From Pseudomonadota bacterium (GTDB lineage: Bacteria; Pseudomonadota; Gammaproteobacteria; Steroidobacterales; Steroidobacteraceae): a stretch of 64,000 nucleotides of DNA. A program made the translations under genes and the position numbers. Under the pieces are notes generated by a model. The model did not search any database. It saw only the letters and a list, made by a program, of their open reading frames with translations, and was not told the DNA's origin. Each line of letters begins with the position of its first letter. Within the stretch, counting starts at the first letter, position 1. Positions 51,512 to 61,117 of the stretch are shown piece after piece. The stretch spans positions 310,001 to 374,000 of the forward strand of contig JAFEFN010000003.1 of the NCBI GenBank assembly GCA_018240525.1, in the 5' to 3' direction.

Positions 51512-51752
51512 TCTTCCTCGATTGATTTCGCGCGCCGCCGCCCCAGGGGTGCGGGTGCCGAACTCCTATGCTACTGCAAAAAGCATTGATCGCGGATGGT
51601 CGATCTGGCGCCCGCGATGGAGCGAGAGTGTCCCAGGTCAGTGTCTCAAGCGACCAAACCGCGGCTTTTTGCGACACAGCGAGCCCTGACTGAGTTTCCG
51701 ACTCAGCTGACCGTCTACTATGCCCGCATCGCTTGCGAGCACGCTTAACGCC

Positions 51753-52535
51753 ATGAACATCTTGCGACAACGGCCAAAACGGCTACTGCTTTTGTTCCTC
51801 CCTTTCGTAGTGCTCGCGCCTCCCGGTGCAATCGCGCAGAGCGCGAGCACGCAGCAAGCCTCACCGGCCCACTTGTGCGACGGCGCCCATGATTTCGACT
51901 TCGAGATCGGTACCTGGAAAGCGCACCTCCGTCGTCTGCTCCATCCGCTCACCGGTTCCACGACCTGGGTTGAATACGACGGCACGACGGTGGTGCGCAA
52001 GGTATGGGACGGTCGCGCCAACCTCGTGGAACTGGTTGCCGACGGGCCCGCTGGCCATTTCGAGGGCCTAAGCTTTCGCCTCTACAATCCGGATTCCCAT
52101 CAGTGGAGCCTCAACTTCGCCAATAGCCGCGGCGGGACACTTGGCGTTCCGACCATCGGAGAATTCAAGAATGGCCGCGGCGAGTTCTACGATCAGGAGA
52201 CTCTGAATGGCCGCGCCGTACTCGTGCGGTTTATCATTTCCGACACCGCCGCGGACTCCTGTCACTTCGAACAGGCGTTCTCAGATGATGGCGGCAGGAC
52301 TTGGGAAGTTAACTGGATCGCGGACGACACACGGGTGAAGGCGGGTGCACTAGGGCTGCCTCGCGGCAGTTCCTCGATTCAACCGGGCCACTGCAGCCCA
52401 ATCCCAGTCGTACCAGAGGTGTACGCACGCGAGGACCGTGTGCCCGACCGCGGAGTGCGAATCGAGCTTGAGCACCGATATCGCGGCTTCCGGCGCGGTG
52501 CTCGAATCCTACCGAGGGCGGCACGACTCCCATGA
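51753..52535 (+). CDS. Secreted DUF1579-like protein with atypical C-terminal tail
   Basis: The 260-residue protein begins with a signal peptide (KRLLLLFLPFVVLAPPGAIAQS) and contains HDFDFEIGTWKAHLRRL, WVEYDGTTVV and RTWEVNWIADDTR, like secreted proteins of about 180-190 residues with a lipocalin-like beta-barrel. After residue about 195 the tail of some 65 residues is rich in Arg and Pro and unlike the family. A one-base shift at the end of the family part would give a stop (CGGGTGA), so a frameshift is likely. Function unknown. Confidence 0.6.
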   Translation: MNILRQRPKRLLLLFLPFVVLAPPGAIAQSASTQQASPAHLCDGAHDFDFEIGTWKAHLRRLLHPLTGSTTWVEYDGTTVVRKVWDGRANLVELVADGPAGHFEGLSFRLYNPDSHQWSLNFANSRGGTLGVPTIGEFKNGRGEFYDQETLNGRAVLVRFIISDTAADSCHFEQAFSDDGGRTWEVNWIADDTRVKAGALGLPRGSSSIQPGHCSPIPVVPEVYAREDRVPDRGVRIELEHRYRGFRRGARILPRAARLP

Positions 52536-52677
52536 CGGCTGGTCGCAGAGAGTCGGAGTGAGAAACGCCTTCTTCTCCGCCATGTCACCGGCGTTCGACC
52601 GCCAGTCTCCACTCGCGGCGGAGGTAGCCCTCATCTCGTTTCGTTACCCGCTACCGATGCTCGCGTGCGCCCCCACG

Positions 52678-53208
52678 TCATCTCATCTGGTACGGATGGA
52701 ACACATAGTCCTTGGCCTTAACCGCCACATGGCACGTCTGCCCGCAACCGGGCGTGCCAGCCTTGTCAGCTATGAAGGTAGACGATGCGGGGTCATAGTC
52801 GAACTGCGCGTAACCCCAGCCCCCCGTAGCTGGAAAGCGCTTGCTGTCCTTCTCCATGAAGAACAAGTCTGCCAAGACATCTGGAACATCAACAACGAAC
52901 GGAGCTTCGGTACTCTTCTTCGGCTTCCATTGAACCTTTGCGATCTTAGAGCCCTCGGGGAATGGCTTCCCATTGCCCGGAATACCGGACTTGTAAGCCG
53001 CGATTATCGTGGGATTCCCCAGGATCACTTTCATCCTGTCATCGGTTTTGGCGCTCGAAATGAGTTGCCAGTCCTCGTATCCCTTGAAGTCGGAAAACGC
53101 AACTCCGTCGGGTAGCTTCAACGAGTACTTGTCCTGCAGTGACCCGGCCACGCTGCTCGCGACCGCCAGGGCAACAACCGAGCCCAGTATCAATACCTTG
53201 CCGTACAT
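52678..53208 (-). CDS. Cytochrome P460-family protein
   Basis: The 176-residue periplasmic protein has a signal peptide (KVLILGSVVALAVASSVAG) and the P460 fold: YSLKLPDGVAF, FKGYEDWQLISS, RMKVILGNPTIIAAYKSG, WKPKKS, and the heme site PGCGQTCHVAVKAKDYVF. The site reads CxxxCH rather than CxxCH; this appears in part of the family as far as I recall. P460 cytochromes detoxify or oxidise hydroxylamine or related nitrogen species. GGAGG precedes the ATG. It stands alone. Confidence 0.85.
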   Translation of the reverse strand: MYGKVLILGSVVALAVASSVAGSLQDKYSLKLPDGVAFSDFKGYEDWQLISSAKTDDRMKVILGNPTIIAAYKSGIPGNGKPFPEGSKIAKVQWKPKKSTEAPFVVDVPDVLADLFFMEKDSKRFPATGGWGYAQFDYDPASSTFIADKAGTPGCGQTCHVAVKAKDYVFHPYQMR

Positions 53209-53735
53209 CGTCTGGTCCTCCCACGTTCGTTTGGTGATGGCTTGCACTGCACGCCGGCGCACACACTCAATCTAGCCAAACCGCCCGGCAGGCGGTGGCA
53301 TTTAGCGCGCGCCACGCGGCTCGTACCATTGCACCAAGGTATCGATCCTTCACCAAGGGCGCCGCACCGCGGAACCCAAGCGCACGACTCCGCCTACGAC
53401 TGATCCAGCCAAGGGCGAACCAGTACCTAATGTTGGAAGCGTACTGCTCCGTATCCGCTGAAGCCGCAGGTGCTTTCAACATGCCATCACCGCGCGGCTC
53501 TCGGGCACCCGCCCCAATGTAGCGCGAACGATTCCCGGGTAACTTGGCGGGTAAAGTCGACGGATGAATTTGCAACATGCTGAATCAGTTGCAGAAATTA
53601 GCCAGATTCGGTTCCAGATCAAAATTATCTTTATAGTTCAACCGCTTACAAGTCTATCCAAGGGCTAGAATCTGGAGTCCCATCATGGGTGATCCTGCGG
53701 CAGGCGTGCAGGAAGTCGCAGGTCCGGGAGCCGGC
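53209..53735. other. Intergenic stretch without convincing gene
   Basis: The 527 bases between the P460 gene and the next secreted-protein gene hold short open frames on both strands (for example 53267-53578 minus) without known motifs or ribosome binding sites. The part 53590-53660 is clearly AT-rich (AAAATTATCTTTATAG) and probably holds the promoter of the following gene. Confidence 0.5.
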
Positions 53736-54191
53736 ATGTTCAAGAGGTACAAGGTTCTGCTGCCGGGGCTGATTTGCTGTCTCACCATTGCTCTGCTGCC
53801 GGCCGTTCTTCCTGGCGCGGTTGTGTCAGGCGGTACGAGCGACAAGATTCCGTCAATTCTCGGGACATGGACCGGGACATGGAGGAACGCGGACCAAGTC
53901 ACAACAGGGACCGAATCTTTCGTCGTTCAAGCGCAGAAAGGATCAAAAATCACCGGCTTCTTCTGCTGGGACATCGCCCGGGACCCGGCCACCTGTTCCT
54001 CTCACGTTTATGACTACGAGCCGTGGACCGGGACAATAGACGCAACCGGAACTCTCGTAATCACCGGCCGGCTGGGTGATTACCCCGCAAGACTGTCGCC
54101 CGATGCGACCTCTATCACCGGCACGTATCAGAACCGCACGATGGCCAGCCACACAGGCATCTGGGGTGTACGCAGAGCGCGCCTGAAATGA
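53736..54191 (+). CDS. Small secreted protein, unknown function
   Basis: The 151-residue protein has an N-terminal hydrophobic signal (VLLPGLICCLTIALLPAVLPGAVV) and a mature part with repeated beta-strand patterns (GTWTGTWRNADQ, TGTIDATGTLVITGRLGDYPARL, ITGTYQNRT), suggesting a small beta-barrel. It contains two cysteines (FFCWD, ATCSS) that may pair. GGGAG stands before the ATG at 53736; the frame is open further upstream. I do not recognise the family. Confidence 0.6.
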   Translation: MFKRYKVLLPGLICCLTIALLPAVLPGAVVSGGTSDKIPSILGTWTGTWRNADQVTTGTESFVVQAQKGSKITGFFCWDIARDPATCSSHVYDYEPWTGTIDATGTLVITGRLGDYPARLSPDATSITGTYQNRTMASHTGIWGVRRARLK

Positions 54192-54308
54192 CTCCCATGC
54201 ACAGCCCCCATCTCCCCTGAGGCCCGGTCAAGAACGGCTCGAGTTCTTCGAGGACTGGACGTCCCGCTTTCACCGGCTCCGATGCCCCTTCGCATAGCGC
54301 TGGTGAGT

Positions 54309-55790
54309 TCACGCGCCGGGCGGGGGTACCGGCTTCTTCTGCAGGAAGCCTCCGGTGGGCAAGGCGCCCACGTGGAAGTAGTTGCTCTTGGCGAGAGCCT
54401 CGTAGAGAGGCGGCGTGAAGGCGCCGGAGATGCGTGACGCAACGAGCGCGGTGGCCATCATCGGGATCACCATGCCGGTGCCATTTGTCATCTCCATCAC
54501 GATGACGAAGGATGTGATCGGCGACTGCGTTACCGCCGCGAGATATCCTGCCATGCACAGCGCGATCACCGCTGCCATGGGCGCCCAGGCGAACGCCGCA
54601 TGAACCCATTGCGCAAGCCCTGCGCCGATCGACAGTGATGGGGAGAAAAGACCACCCGGAATGCCGACCATGTAGGTCATCACCATGGCGCACCATTTGG
54701 TGGCGGCATAGGCTTCCGAGAGCGGGGCGCTGCCGGTCAGCAGGTGCCGCGCCTGCTCATAGCCGCTGCCCCAGGTCTCACCGTGCGTACCGACACCGAG
54801 GCCGGCGACCACGATCCCGATGGCCAGGGCATACAGCAAGGGCCAACGTGCGCGCAGCGCGATGAGCCAGTCCGGCATCCACGTGCGCCACTTGAGCAGC
54901 GCGAGGTTGAATGCCGCCCCCAAAAGACCACAGAGCACCGCCGAACAGGCGACCGGGAGGACGAACGCTGCACCCAGGTTCTCGGGCACGTAAATCTGAC
55001 CGAAGTACAGATAGTTCCCCGCGAGCGCCAGCGACGTCAGTCCGGAGAACACCACCGCCGTGATCATGATGCCATTGGTGCGGCTCTCGAAATCCCGCGC
55101 CAGCTCCTCGATCGCAAAGATGATGCCGGCAAGCGGCGTATTGAAGGCGGCTGACAGCCCCGCCGCCGCGCCTGCCAGGAGGAGGCGCCGCTCGAGTTGC
55201 GCATTGCGGTGCGGGTAGAAGTGGCGGATCTCCGCCATGAGCGCGGCCCCTATGTGCACCGTGGGTCCCTCGCGGCCGATCGTCAGGCCACCCAGCAATC
55301 CGATCAGCGAGACGACGATCTTGCCCACGACCACGCGCAGGCCGAACAGGCGTCGCATCAGCGTGCTTTCTTCCGTACGCGTCGCATGCAGCGCCGCAAT
55401 CACCTGCGGAATCCCGCTGCCCTCGCTGCCCGTGAACCAGCGCCGGGTCAGAAACAGCGCCAGAACGCTCAAGGACGGGGTAATCACGAAGGCGAGCCAG
55501 GAGCGGCCCGCGATCCAGCCGAGAAATGCGTTCGAGGCTTTCGTGCTGGCGTCAGCGTAAAATACCGAAACCAAGCCAACGAGAATCGCCGCGCCCCAGG
55601 GCAGGCCCGCTTGTAGAAACAGTCGCCTGGTTCGCGCACCGAGGAGTCGACGCTTCGCCCGCTCGCGGATCCTCTGCCGCGAGGGCTCGCCGGGACTTGC
55701 CGCTTCCGCTGGCTTTTCCTCTCGGCGTTGCTGCGCCGCGGGTATTCTGTCGCCGTCAGCGCCCGACTTCCACCGCCGCCACCAGCTCAT
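54309..55790 (-). CDS. ClC-family chloride transporter
   Basis: The 493-residue membrane protein has the ClC selectivity motifs GSGIPQ, GREGPTVHIGA with the gating Glu, and IPGGLFSPSLSIGAG, plus the FAIEEL segment where the inner proton-path Glu is kept. This suggests a Cl-/H+ antiporter rather than a channel. The N-terminus has an extra basic, Gln/Glu-rich cytoplasmic part (about 1-45). No CBS domains follow. It stands alone between unrelated genes. Confidence 0.93.
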   Translation of the reverse strand: MSWWRRWKSGADGDRIPAAQQRREEKPAEAASPGEPSRQRIRERAKRRLLGARTRRLFLQAGLPWGAAILVGLVSVFYADASTKASNAFLGWIAGRSWLAFVITPSLSVLALFLTRRWFTGSEGSGIPQVIAALHATRTEESTLMRRLFGLRVVVGKIVVSLIGLLGGLTIGREGPTVHIGAALMAEIRHFYPHRNAQLERRLLLAGAAAGLSAAFNTPLAGIIFAIEELARDFESRTNGIMITAVVFSGLTSLALAGNYLYFGQIYVPENLGAAFVLPVACSAVLCGLLGAAFNLALLKWRTWMPDWLIALRARWPLLYALAIGIVVAGLGVGTHGETWGSGYEQARHLLTGSAPLSEAYAATKWCAMVMTYMVGIPGGLFSPSLSIGAGLAQWVHAAFAWAPMAAVIALCMAGYLAAVTQSPITSFVIVMEMTNGTGMVIPMMATALVASRISGAFTPPLYEALAKSNYFHVGALPTGGFLQKKPVPPPGA

Positions 55791-56001
55791 CTGTGCACCA
55801 TTAGAAATATTACAATTCGATAAATTGAAATCGCTGGCTTGGCTTGATTTGCATAATGCCGTGCAGCCGCGACCACCCGCATGCCGCGGGTCCGTAGCCT
55901 TATCGGCGGTTTATCCTAGCACCGCATCATGGGGGATCCGACACGAATTCCAAGCGATCCCTCTCGAAGCCGCACCGCTCTGACTGACCGGGAGAGCCGC
56001 C

Positions 56002-56586
56002 GTGGGGAAGACGACCAAGACCGAACCACCCGATCGCTATGCGCGTGCGTTTCACGAGCGCGACAAGGCGGGCGCTCGAATCATGCCAAGAGTGATTCGC
56101 AGGGCACCGCGACGAGGAGATATCCACCCACTCAGCCCCGATGACATACGCAACGTGCTGCGCGCGGTGCCACCGTCCTACGTCTACGGGCTGAAGTCCG
56201 TCGAGCTCGTCGCACGGCCGCGCACCGTGGGAGATCCGTTTGGCGTCTACCTCGGTGACGAACAGCGTATCCGTCTCTACTCGTGCCCCCCGACGCACTG
56301 GAGTGTTGAAGCGGTAGGCAACGGGTTTGCTGACATGTGGTTGTCGTGGGGAGCGGTCGCAAGCGCTGACCCGTCCCGCCCGGGACGGGTCAGCGTCCAT
56401 TGGCCGCAACCCGAACGGCTGTGGAACTTTTACCTGGACACGCTATTCCACGAGCTCGGCCACCACTACGTTCGTAAATACGCGGCGAGCAGAGGCCGGC
56501 CCAAGACCCACCGCAGAAACGAGAAACTCGCCGACCTGCACTCACTAAAGATCTACCGGCGCATAAAGCGACTGGCAAAGAGGTGA
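56002..56586 (+). CDS. HExxH-containing protein, unknown
   Basis: The 194-residue protein has a zincin-like motif TLFHELGHHYV near residue 150, with charged, basic flanks, and an N-terminal region with VRPRTVGDP-like strands (SVELVARPRTVGDPFGVYLGDEQRIRLYS). No signal peptide is seen. HELGHH points to a small metallopeptidase, but no family could be named. The start is a GTG with GGGAG eight bases upstream. Confidence 0.6.
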   Translation: MGKTTKTEPPDRYARAFHERDKAGARIMPRVIRRAPRRGDIHPLSPDDIRNVLRAVPPSYVYGLKSVELVARPRTVGDPFGVYLGDEQRIRLYSCPPTHWSVEAVGNGFADMWLSWGAVASADPSRPGRVSVHWPQPERLWNFYLDTLFHELGHHYVRKYAASRGRPKTHRRNEKLADLHSLKIYRRIKRLAKR

Positions 56587-56879
56587 GCGCGCGGGCCCCA
56601 TACGCATCAGGTGCGAGTGTCGCATCCAAGGCGGGCATTTAAGCGATCATGCTGATGGGAATGCGAAGCGTTGCAATCACTCCATGCGGCTCCGCGAGAG
56701 CCAGAGACCGACGCGCCTCATCGCCGTCACGTCTTCGGCAAGGCAAGGGGCGGGCCGCTGGGTCTGTGCGCCCGCCCACGCACCTCATAAGCGTGGCCGA
56801 CTGACACGATCGCTGGGACCCGCAACTGCGTCAGCGGCGGGATTCGCCGAGCATGCACCCTCGAACATCTCCGGGCTTC
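56587..56879. other. Intergenic stretch
   Basis: These 293 bases between convergent genes show no gene with support, and no clear hairpin terminator. Confidence 0.4.
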
Positions 56880-59252
56880 CTAGAATCTCTGTCGCAGCGA
56901 AATCCCAATCGTACGGGGAGGAATCGGCAGCACGTATAGTTGATTGCAGGTCGGCAAGCCGCAAAACAGGCCGCGATTCTCCTGGCCCCGCCTGTCGAAC
57001 ACGTTCTTTACGTACACTTCGCCCAGTAGTCCACCGCGTGCCATGCCGCCCAACACGTCGAGGCTCGCATATCCCGGCGCGCTTCCCGCCTGCAAGCCAC
57101 CATCGACAGCTGGGAGGTTGGTGGGCAGTGAGCTTTGCCCGGCCAGCGCACCCTGAACGTACGCAGCGAGGTTGCGCACCGTGAAGGAATGCCGCGCCAT
57201 CACGCTGCCTTTGAACTTCGAGGCGGGCAGCGGGGAGCCACTGATCGCAAGCGGCAGCACGCCGGGATCGGGAATTCCGGCCGAGTTGTTGCAAATCGCA
57301 CCCGTCTCGCCGTATCGGCAGGCGTTGGCGGTGAGCTTGGCATCCAGCCAGGTCGCCGAGGCGGACAATGTCAGTGCCGGCTCGGTACTCCAGTCCAGTT
57401 GTGCTTCGAGTCCGCGGCTCTGTGCAGCTCCGGCGTTGATTACCTCATGAATGCAACCGGGCCCGCAGACTGTGAACTGAGGATCCTTCCAGCGCTCCAG
57501 GAACAGCGCGCCGTTCAGCCGCAGGTGCTGGTCTAGCCACTCTGTCTTCCAGCCCAACTCGTAATTGGTAAGCGAGTCGGGGGAGTACGGCGCGAAGTCC
57601 GGTGATCGATTAATACCGCCGGGACGAAAGCCTGTCGACCAGGTCGCGTAAAGCATGCGCCGTGCGTCAAGTCGATAACTCAGGTTGAGCTTATAAGTCG
57701 AGCCGCTGCCAGTGGCTCGCTGATCTACATTGATGCACGGCCGCCCGGGACCTGCGCTAGCAGCACTGCCGGGTGCGCAGAGCTGTTCGTCGCCGGCGTA
57801 ACCGAAGAATCCATACACCGTATTGTCATAGCTGAATGCACGCACGCCTGCAGTCAGCGTCAGGTCGTGACCGGGGCTATAGCGAATCTCCCCGAACATC
57901 GCGCGGTCCCGGTCAACCCGTGACATGTCGTTCAGAAGGTAGATTCCCGGGTAGCCGCTGATCGAACGCTTGCTTGCCAATCCATCGACGTGGAACTCGT
58001 CTCGCACGTCGTCGACCTGGTGCTGATAGAACACGCCGGCAATAAAGCCAACGGCTGCGTCCCTGGTGGAACTGAGGCGCAGCTCGTGCGACACCTTGCC
58101 ATAGAGGTCCGTCGCTTGCAGGTACTGCGCCGGACTGATCAGCTTGCCCGCGTCGTTGACGAAGAAGTCACCGTAGTACGGAAAGTAGTATGCATCGTAG
58201 TCGAGCGAGTACTGGGAGTAGTCGAACTGGTTGTCAACGGTTCGACGCAGATGCCCGCCGGCATAGATAATATCCAGGTTCGACAACTTACCCTCGACCA
58301 CGAGTGCCGCTTGCCACCACTTGTCGACGTTTTTCTCCGGGAAATACGCCGCGACGTTCAGATCTCCCAGAGCCGGCTCATAGGCCGAGAAGCCGTTAGC
58401 AGTCTGACTCTGGCCGATCACTGAAGGCGTGATGGTCCAGGAATCATCCAAATCGAACCTCAGTGCCATGCGTCCACCGCTCGTGGTGATGTCGTTGAAG
58501 TGCTGGCGCGTCAGTGCGGCGTTGGTGCGTGGCAGGCCGGACGTCGGATATGTCTCAGGCGGGCCCGGGACATTGTTAATGTAACCACCGTCGCGCTCGG
58601 TGAAGGCGACCAGACGAACCGCGCTGTTGCTCGACAGTGGAAAATTGAGGTAGCCCTCGACAGACCCGCCCGGACCCCCAGCCGGCTTCACGTTGGCGTC
58701 CAGGTCGTAGCCGGCCTCGAACCGCGCAGTCGAGGGTTTGTTGGTGATGATCCTGAGCGTTCCGGCCATCGAACTTGTGCCGAGCAGGGTCCCCTGGGGT
58801 CCCGGCAACTGCTCCACCCGGGAAATATCGTAAATGTGAATGTCTAGATTGTTGCCAATCGTCGTGACCGGCTGCTCGTCAAGATAGATCGCGACGGTGG
58901 GCTGTGAGCCGACATGCAAGCCGTCGGTGTTGTTCGTGATGCCACGCATGTAGAGATTTTCGCGGCCGCTGCCAAAGCTCTGCGAACCGGTGCTTGAGAG
59001 ATACTTTGCGTAGTCGTCGAAGCTGGACGCCAGCAGCTGCTGGAGGGATTCTGCGGCAAGCACCGCGACGCTTGCCGGGACATTCTGCAGGTCTTCGAGG
59101 CGCTTCTGCGCCGTGACAGTGAGTTCCTGTAGCGGTGGTGTAACGGGCTCCGAGCTGGCCCGGGCCGTCGAGGCCACGATCGTGGCGACAGCGAACGCAA
59201 TGGCGCGGTTAACTACAGGGGCGCTGCGGGTGGTTGCTTCGGTGTGCGGCAT
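56880..59252 (-). CDS. TonB-dependent outer-membrane receptor
   Basis: The 790-residue protein has a signal peptide (about 1-33), a TonB-box-like LQELTVTAQKR, a plug (VPASVAVLAAESLQQL, PQGTLLGTSSMAGTLRI) and a barrel ending with GISLRQRF. It is the same broad class as the receptor at 32663 but clearly different in detail. No transporter or regulator is adjacent, so its ligand cannot be guessed. It diverges from the nitrobindin-like gene. Confidence 0.92.
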   Translation of the reverse strand: MPHTEATTRSAPVVNRAIAFAVATIVASTARASSEPVTPPLQELTVTAQKRLEDLQNVPASVAVLAAESLQQLLASSFDDYAKYLSSTGSQSFGSGRENLYMRGITNNTDGLHVGSQPTVAIYLDEQPVTTIGNNLDIHIYDISRVEQLPGPQGTLLGTSSMAGTLRIITNKPSTARFEAGYDLDANVKPAGGPGGSVEGYLNFPLSSNSAVRLVAFTERDGGYINNVPGPPETYPTSGLPRTNAALTRQHFNDITTSGGRMALRFDLDDSWTITPSVIGQSQTANGFSAYEPALGDLNVAAYFPEKNVDKWWQAALVVEGKLSNLDIIYAGGHLRRTVDNQFDYSQYSLDYDAYYFPYYGDFFVNDAGKLISPAQYLQATDLYGKVSHELRLSSTRDAAVGFIAGVFYQHQVDDVRDEFHVDGLASKRSISGYPGIYLLNDMSRVDRDRAMFGEIRYSPGHDLTLTAGVRAFSYDNTVYGFFGYAGDEQLCAPGSAASAGPGRPCINVDQRATGSGSTYKLNLSYRLDARRMLYATWSTGFRPGGINRSPDFAPYSPDSLTNYELGWKTEWLDQHLRLNGALFLERWKDPQFTVCGPGCIHEVINAGAAQSRGLEAQLDWSTEPALTLSASATWLDAKLTANACRYGETGAICNNSAGIPDPGVLPLAISGSPLPASKFKGSVMARHSFTVRNLAAYVQGALAGQSSLPTNLPAVDGGLQAGSAPGYASLDVLGGMARGGLLGEVYVKNVFDRRGQENRGLFCGLPTCNQLYVLPIPPRTIGISLRQRF

Positions 59253-59589
59253 TGGCGGCCAGCGAAAGCGTCAGCAGCAGGCCTCCAGGTCGGATAGTTC
59301 AGTAGCGTCTTGTTAGCTCGCCGCGGCATCTACCGCTGGCACCAAACCTGGCCGGGGAAGTGGGCTTTTCTGGGCAAGATCATGGCAGCAACCGCGACTG
59401 GGGTCTAGAAATCATACTGCACCCTAACTCCTGAGCTCTCACAGCACCGCGTGCACCCGAACGCCCCCTCAGGCCGCTCGCGCCGAGGCGACTGACTCAA
59501 CGGGCAGGGACTTCGTATGAAGCCCTCCCGGGTTTAGACTTCGCACTCAGACGTTGATCCAACAACTCAGATTCACACCCGGAACCTGC
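59253..59589. other. Divergent intergenic region
   Basis: These 337 bases between the TonB receptor and the nitrobindin-like gene hold no gene. Both promoters must lie here, but no strong -35/-10 pair was found by eye. Confidence 0.4.
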
Positions 59590-60240
59590 ATGTATCAGTA
59601 CCCTGCCGACATCTACACGGAACCCGAACCGGATGCCAATACGTTAGCCAATCTCGGGCCGCTAACCGGGATGGCGGGTATCTGGACCAGTGACGAGGGC
59701 ATGGATGTAAACCCGAAGCCTGATGGCCCCGAGCATCAGCCGTTCATCGAGCGGTACGAGCTCCAGCCAATCGATCCGCAGACCAACGGACCTCAGCTCT
59801 TTTACGGTCTGCGATATCACACGAAAATCGTGAAGCCGCACGACCCGGAGACTTTTCACGATCAGGTCGGTTATTGGCTCTGGGAACCAGCGACCGAAGC
59901 AATATTGCTGACCCTCTCGATCCCGCGAGGACAGACCGCAATGGCCGCCGGCCGGGCATCTCGAGACGCTAAGTCCTTCACGCTCGAGGCCGTGCGCGGC
60001 TCACTTACCAACGGCATCGTGTCCAACCCGTTCCTTGAGCAGGCCTTTAGGACGGATCGTTTCACGATCAAGGTCGATATCTACACGGATGGGACCTGGG
60101 CGTATGAACAAGCCACGCTGCTGATCATCCCCGGACAGCAGGCGCCGTTTCACCATACTGATCGCAACCGTCTGCGCAGGCTGGCAGCACCCACACCCAA
60201 TCCGACCGCGGTTGCCGCGCGTGCCCAGGTGCCCACGTGA
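59590..60240 (+). CDS. Heme-binding beta-barrel (nitrobindin/THAP4-like) protein
   Basis: The 216-residue protein has LGPLTGMAGIWTSDEGMD, QLFYGLRYHTKIV, FHDQVGYWLWEPATEAILLTLSIPRG and WAYEQATLLII, the pattern of the ten-stranded heme-binding barrel family related to nitrobindin and THAP4. Members bind heme and act on NO or peroxynitrite. The ATG at 59590 is chosen; a TTG at 59554 would add twelve residues. No signal peptide, so cytoplasmic. Confidence 0.78.
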   Translation: MYQYPADIYTEPEPDANTLANLGPLTGMAGIWTSDEGMDVNPKPDGPEHQPFIERYELQPIDPQTNGPQLFYGLRYHTKIVKPHDPETFHDQVGYWLWEPATEAILLTLSIPRGQTAMAAGRASRDAKSFTLEAVRGSLTNGIVSNPFLEQAFRTDRFTIKVDIYTDGTWAYEQATLLIIPGQQAPFHHTDRNRLRRLAAPTPNPTAVAARAQVPT

Positions 60241-60469
60241 ACAGCAGCGAAGCCGCACACCCAAGCGGTGGTTTCCCGCTTAGTTGCCCATCGCTCGTTT
60301 GCCGGTGCTGTGCCGATGCTTCCGTGCGCTCGGCATGAGCATTCTTCCTAGCGGATGTGGAGTCCGCCCAGCCTTCTTGGTCCGGCCCTCGTGCCGGCGG
60401 GTGTTCCGAGCACGCAAGCTTGGGGCTGCTCCCTGTAAACTACGTGCGGGTCTCGACCGGCATCTGCAT

Positions 60470-60928
60470 ATGGCCAAAGACATCGAACAGGAGCTTGATG
60501 CCATCTTCGCGCATCACAAGGCACGCGTGGCGGCCGCGCGCAGCGACTCAGCCGGCAATGCGGCGGTCGCGGAGGACTTCAGCCCGGCGGCCACGGCCTG
60601 CATGGCCGGCGTGATCGCCCCCGCCCTTGAGCACATGGCACACGCCCTGAGGGAACGCGGTGTGGCGGCGAAAGTGGTTAGCGGCGGGAACGATGTGCGG
60701 ATCGACGTGCCCGTCAGCAGGCACGTACGCCTCGGACAGGGCCATGGCGGCTACCCGTACCTGCGCGCTCGGCCGGATTATCAGACCTGCCGGATTCACT
60801 TTGAGCGCAATACGTCTGACAGCCGTGGCGGTAGTGCGATCGGTGACTTCGCAATTTCGGAAGTCAATGCGCCGATGGTTCATGCCATGGTGGTGGAATT
60901 CGTCCGGGCTCTGTACGGACCGTTCTGA
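60470..60928 (+). CDS. Hypothetical protein
   Basis: The 152-residue protein starts with a charged helix (MAKDIEQELDAIFAHHKARV), then a helical Ala-rich part and beta-type segments (VAAKVVSGGNDVRIDVPV, CRIHFERN, FAISEVNAPMVHAMVVEFV). It is soluble and I recognise no family. The ATG at 60470 is chosen because upstream sequence is low in coding character. Confidence 0.5.
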   Translation: MAKDIEQELDAIFAHHKARVAAARSDSAGNAAVAEDFSPAATACMAGVIAPALEHMAHALRERGVAAKVVSGGNDVRIDVPVSRHVRLGQGHGGYPYLRARPDYQTCRIHFERNTSDSRGGSAIGDFAISEVNAPMVHAMVVEFVRALYGPF

Positions 60929-61117
60929 GGAGCGCAACCGATCGGAACTGGGGCGCCACGTTCCTCCTCGCGCCGACGGGCACAACGCGCTCCGTAATCT
61001 GGGCAAGACACCGACGCTGGTTCGGCGGGTCGACCGGAAGCGTCATGGACTGTGTCTTTGACTCCAAAGCGCCCCGCTCTTTCACCTGCGATGCCGTCGA
61101 GGCGGCCGCCCTTGGAA

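Noticed and set aside
53267..53578. 103-codon minus-strand frame after the P460 gene
   Set aside because: No ribosome binding site, no recognisable domain, and an overlapping plus-strand frame of similar quality.
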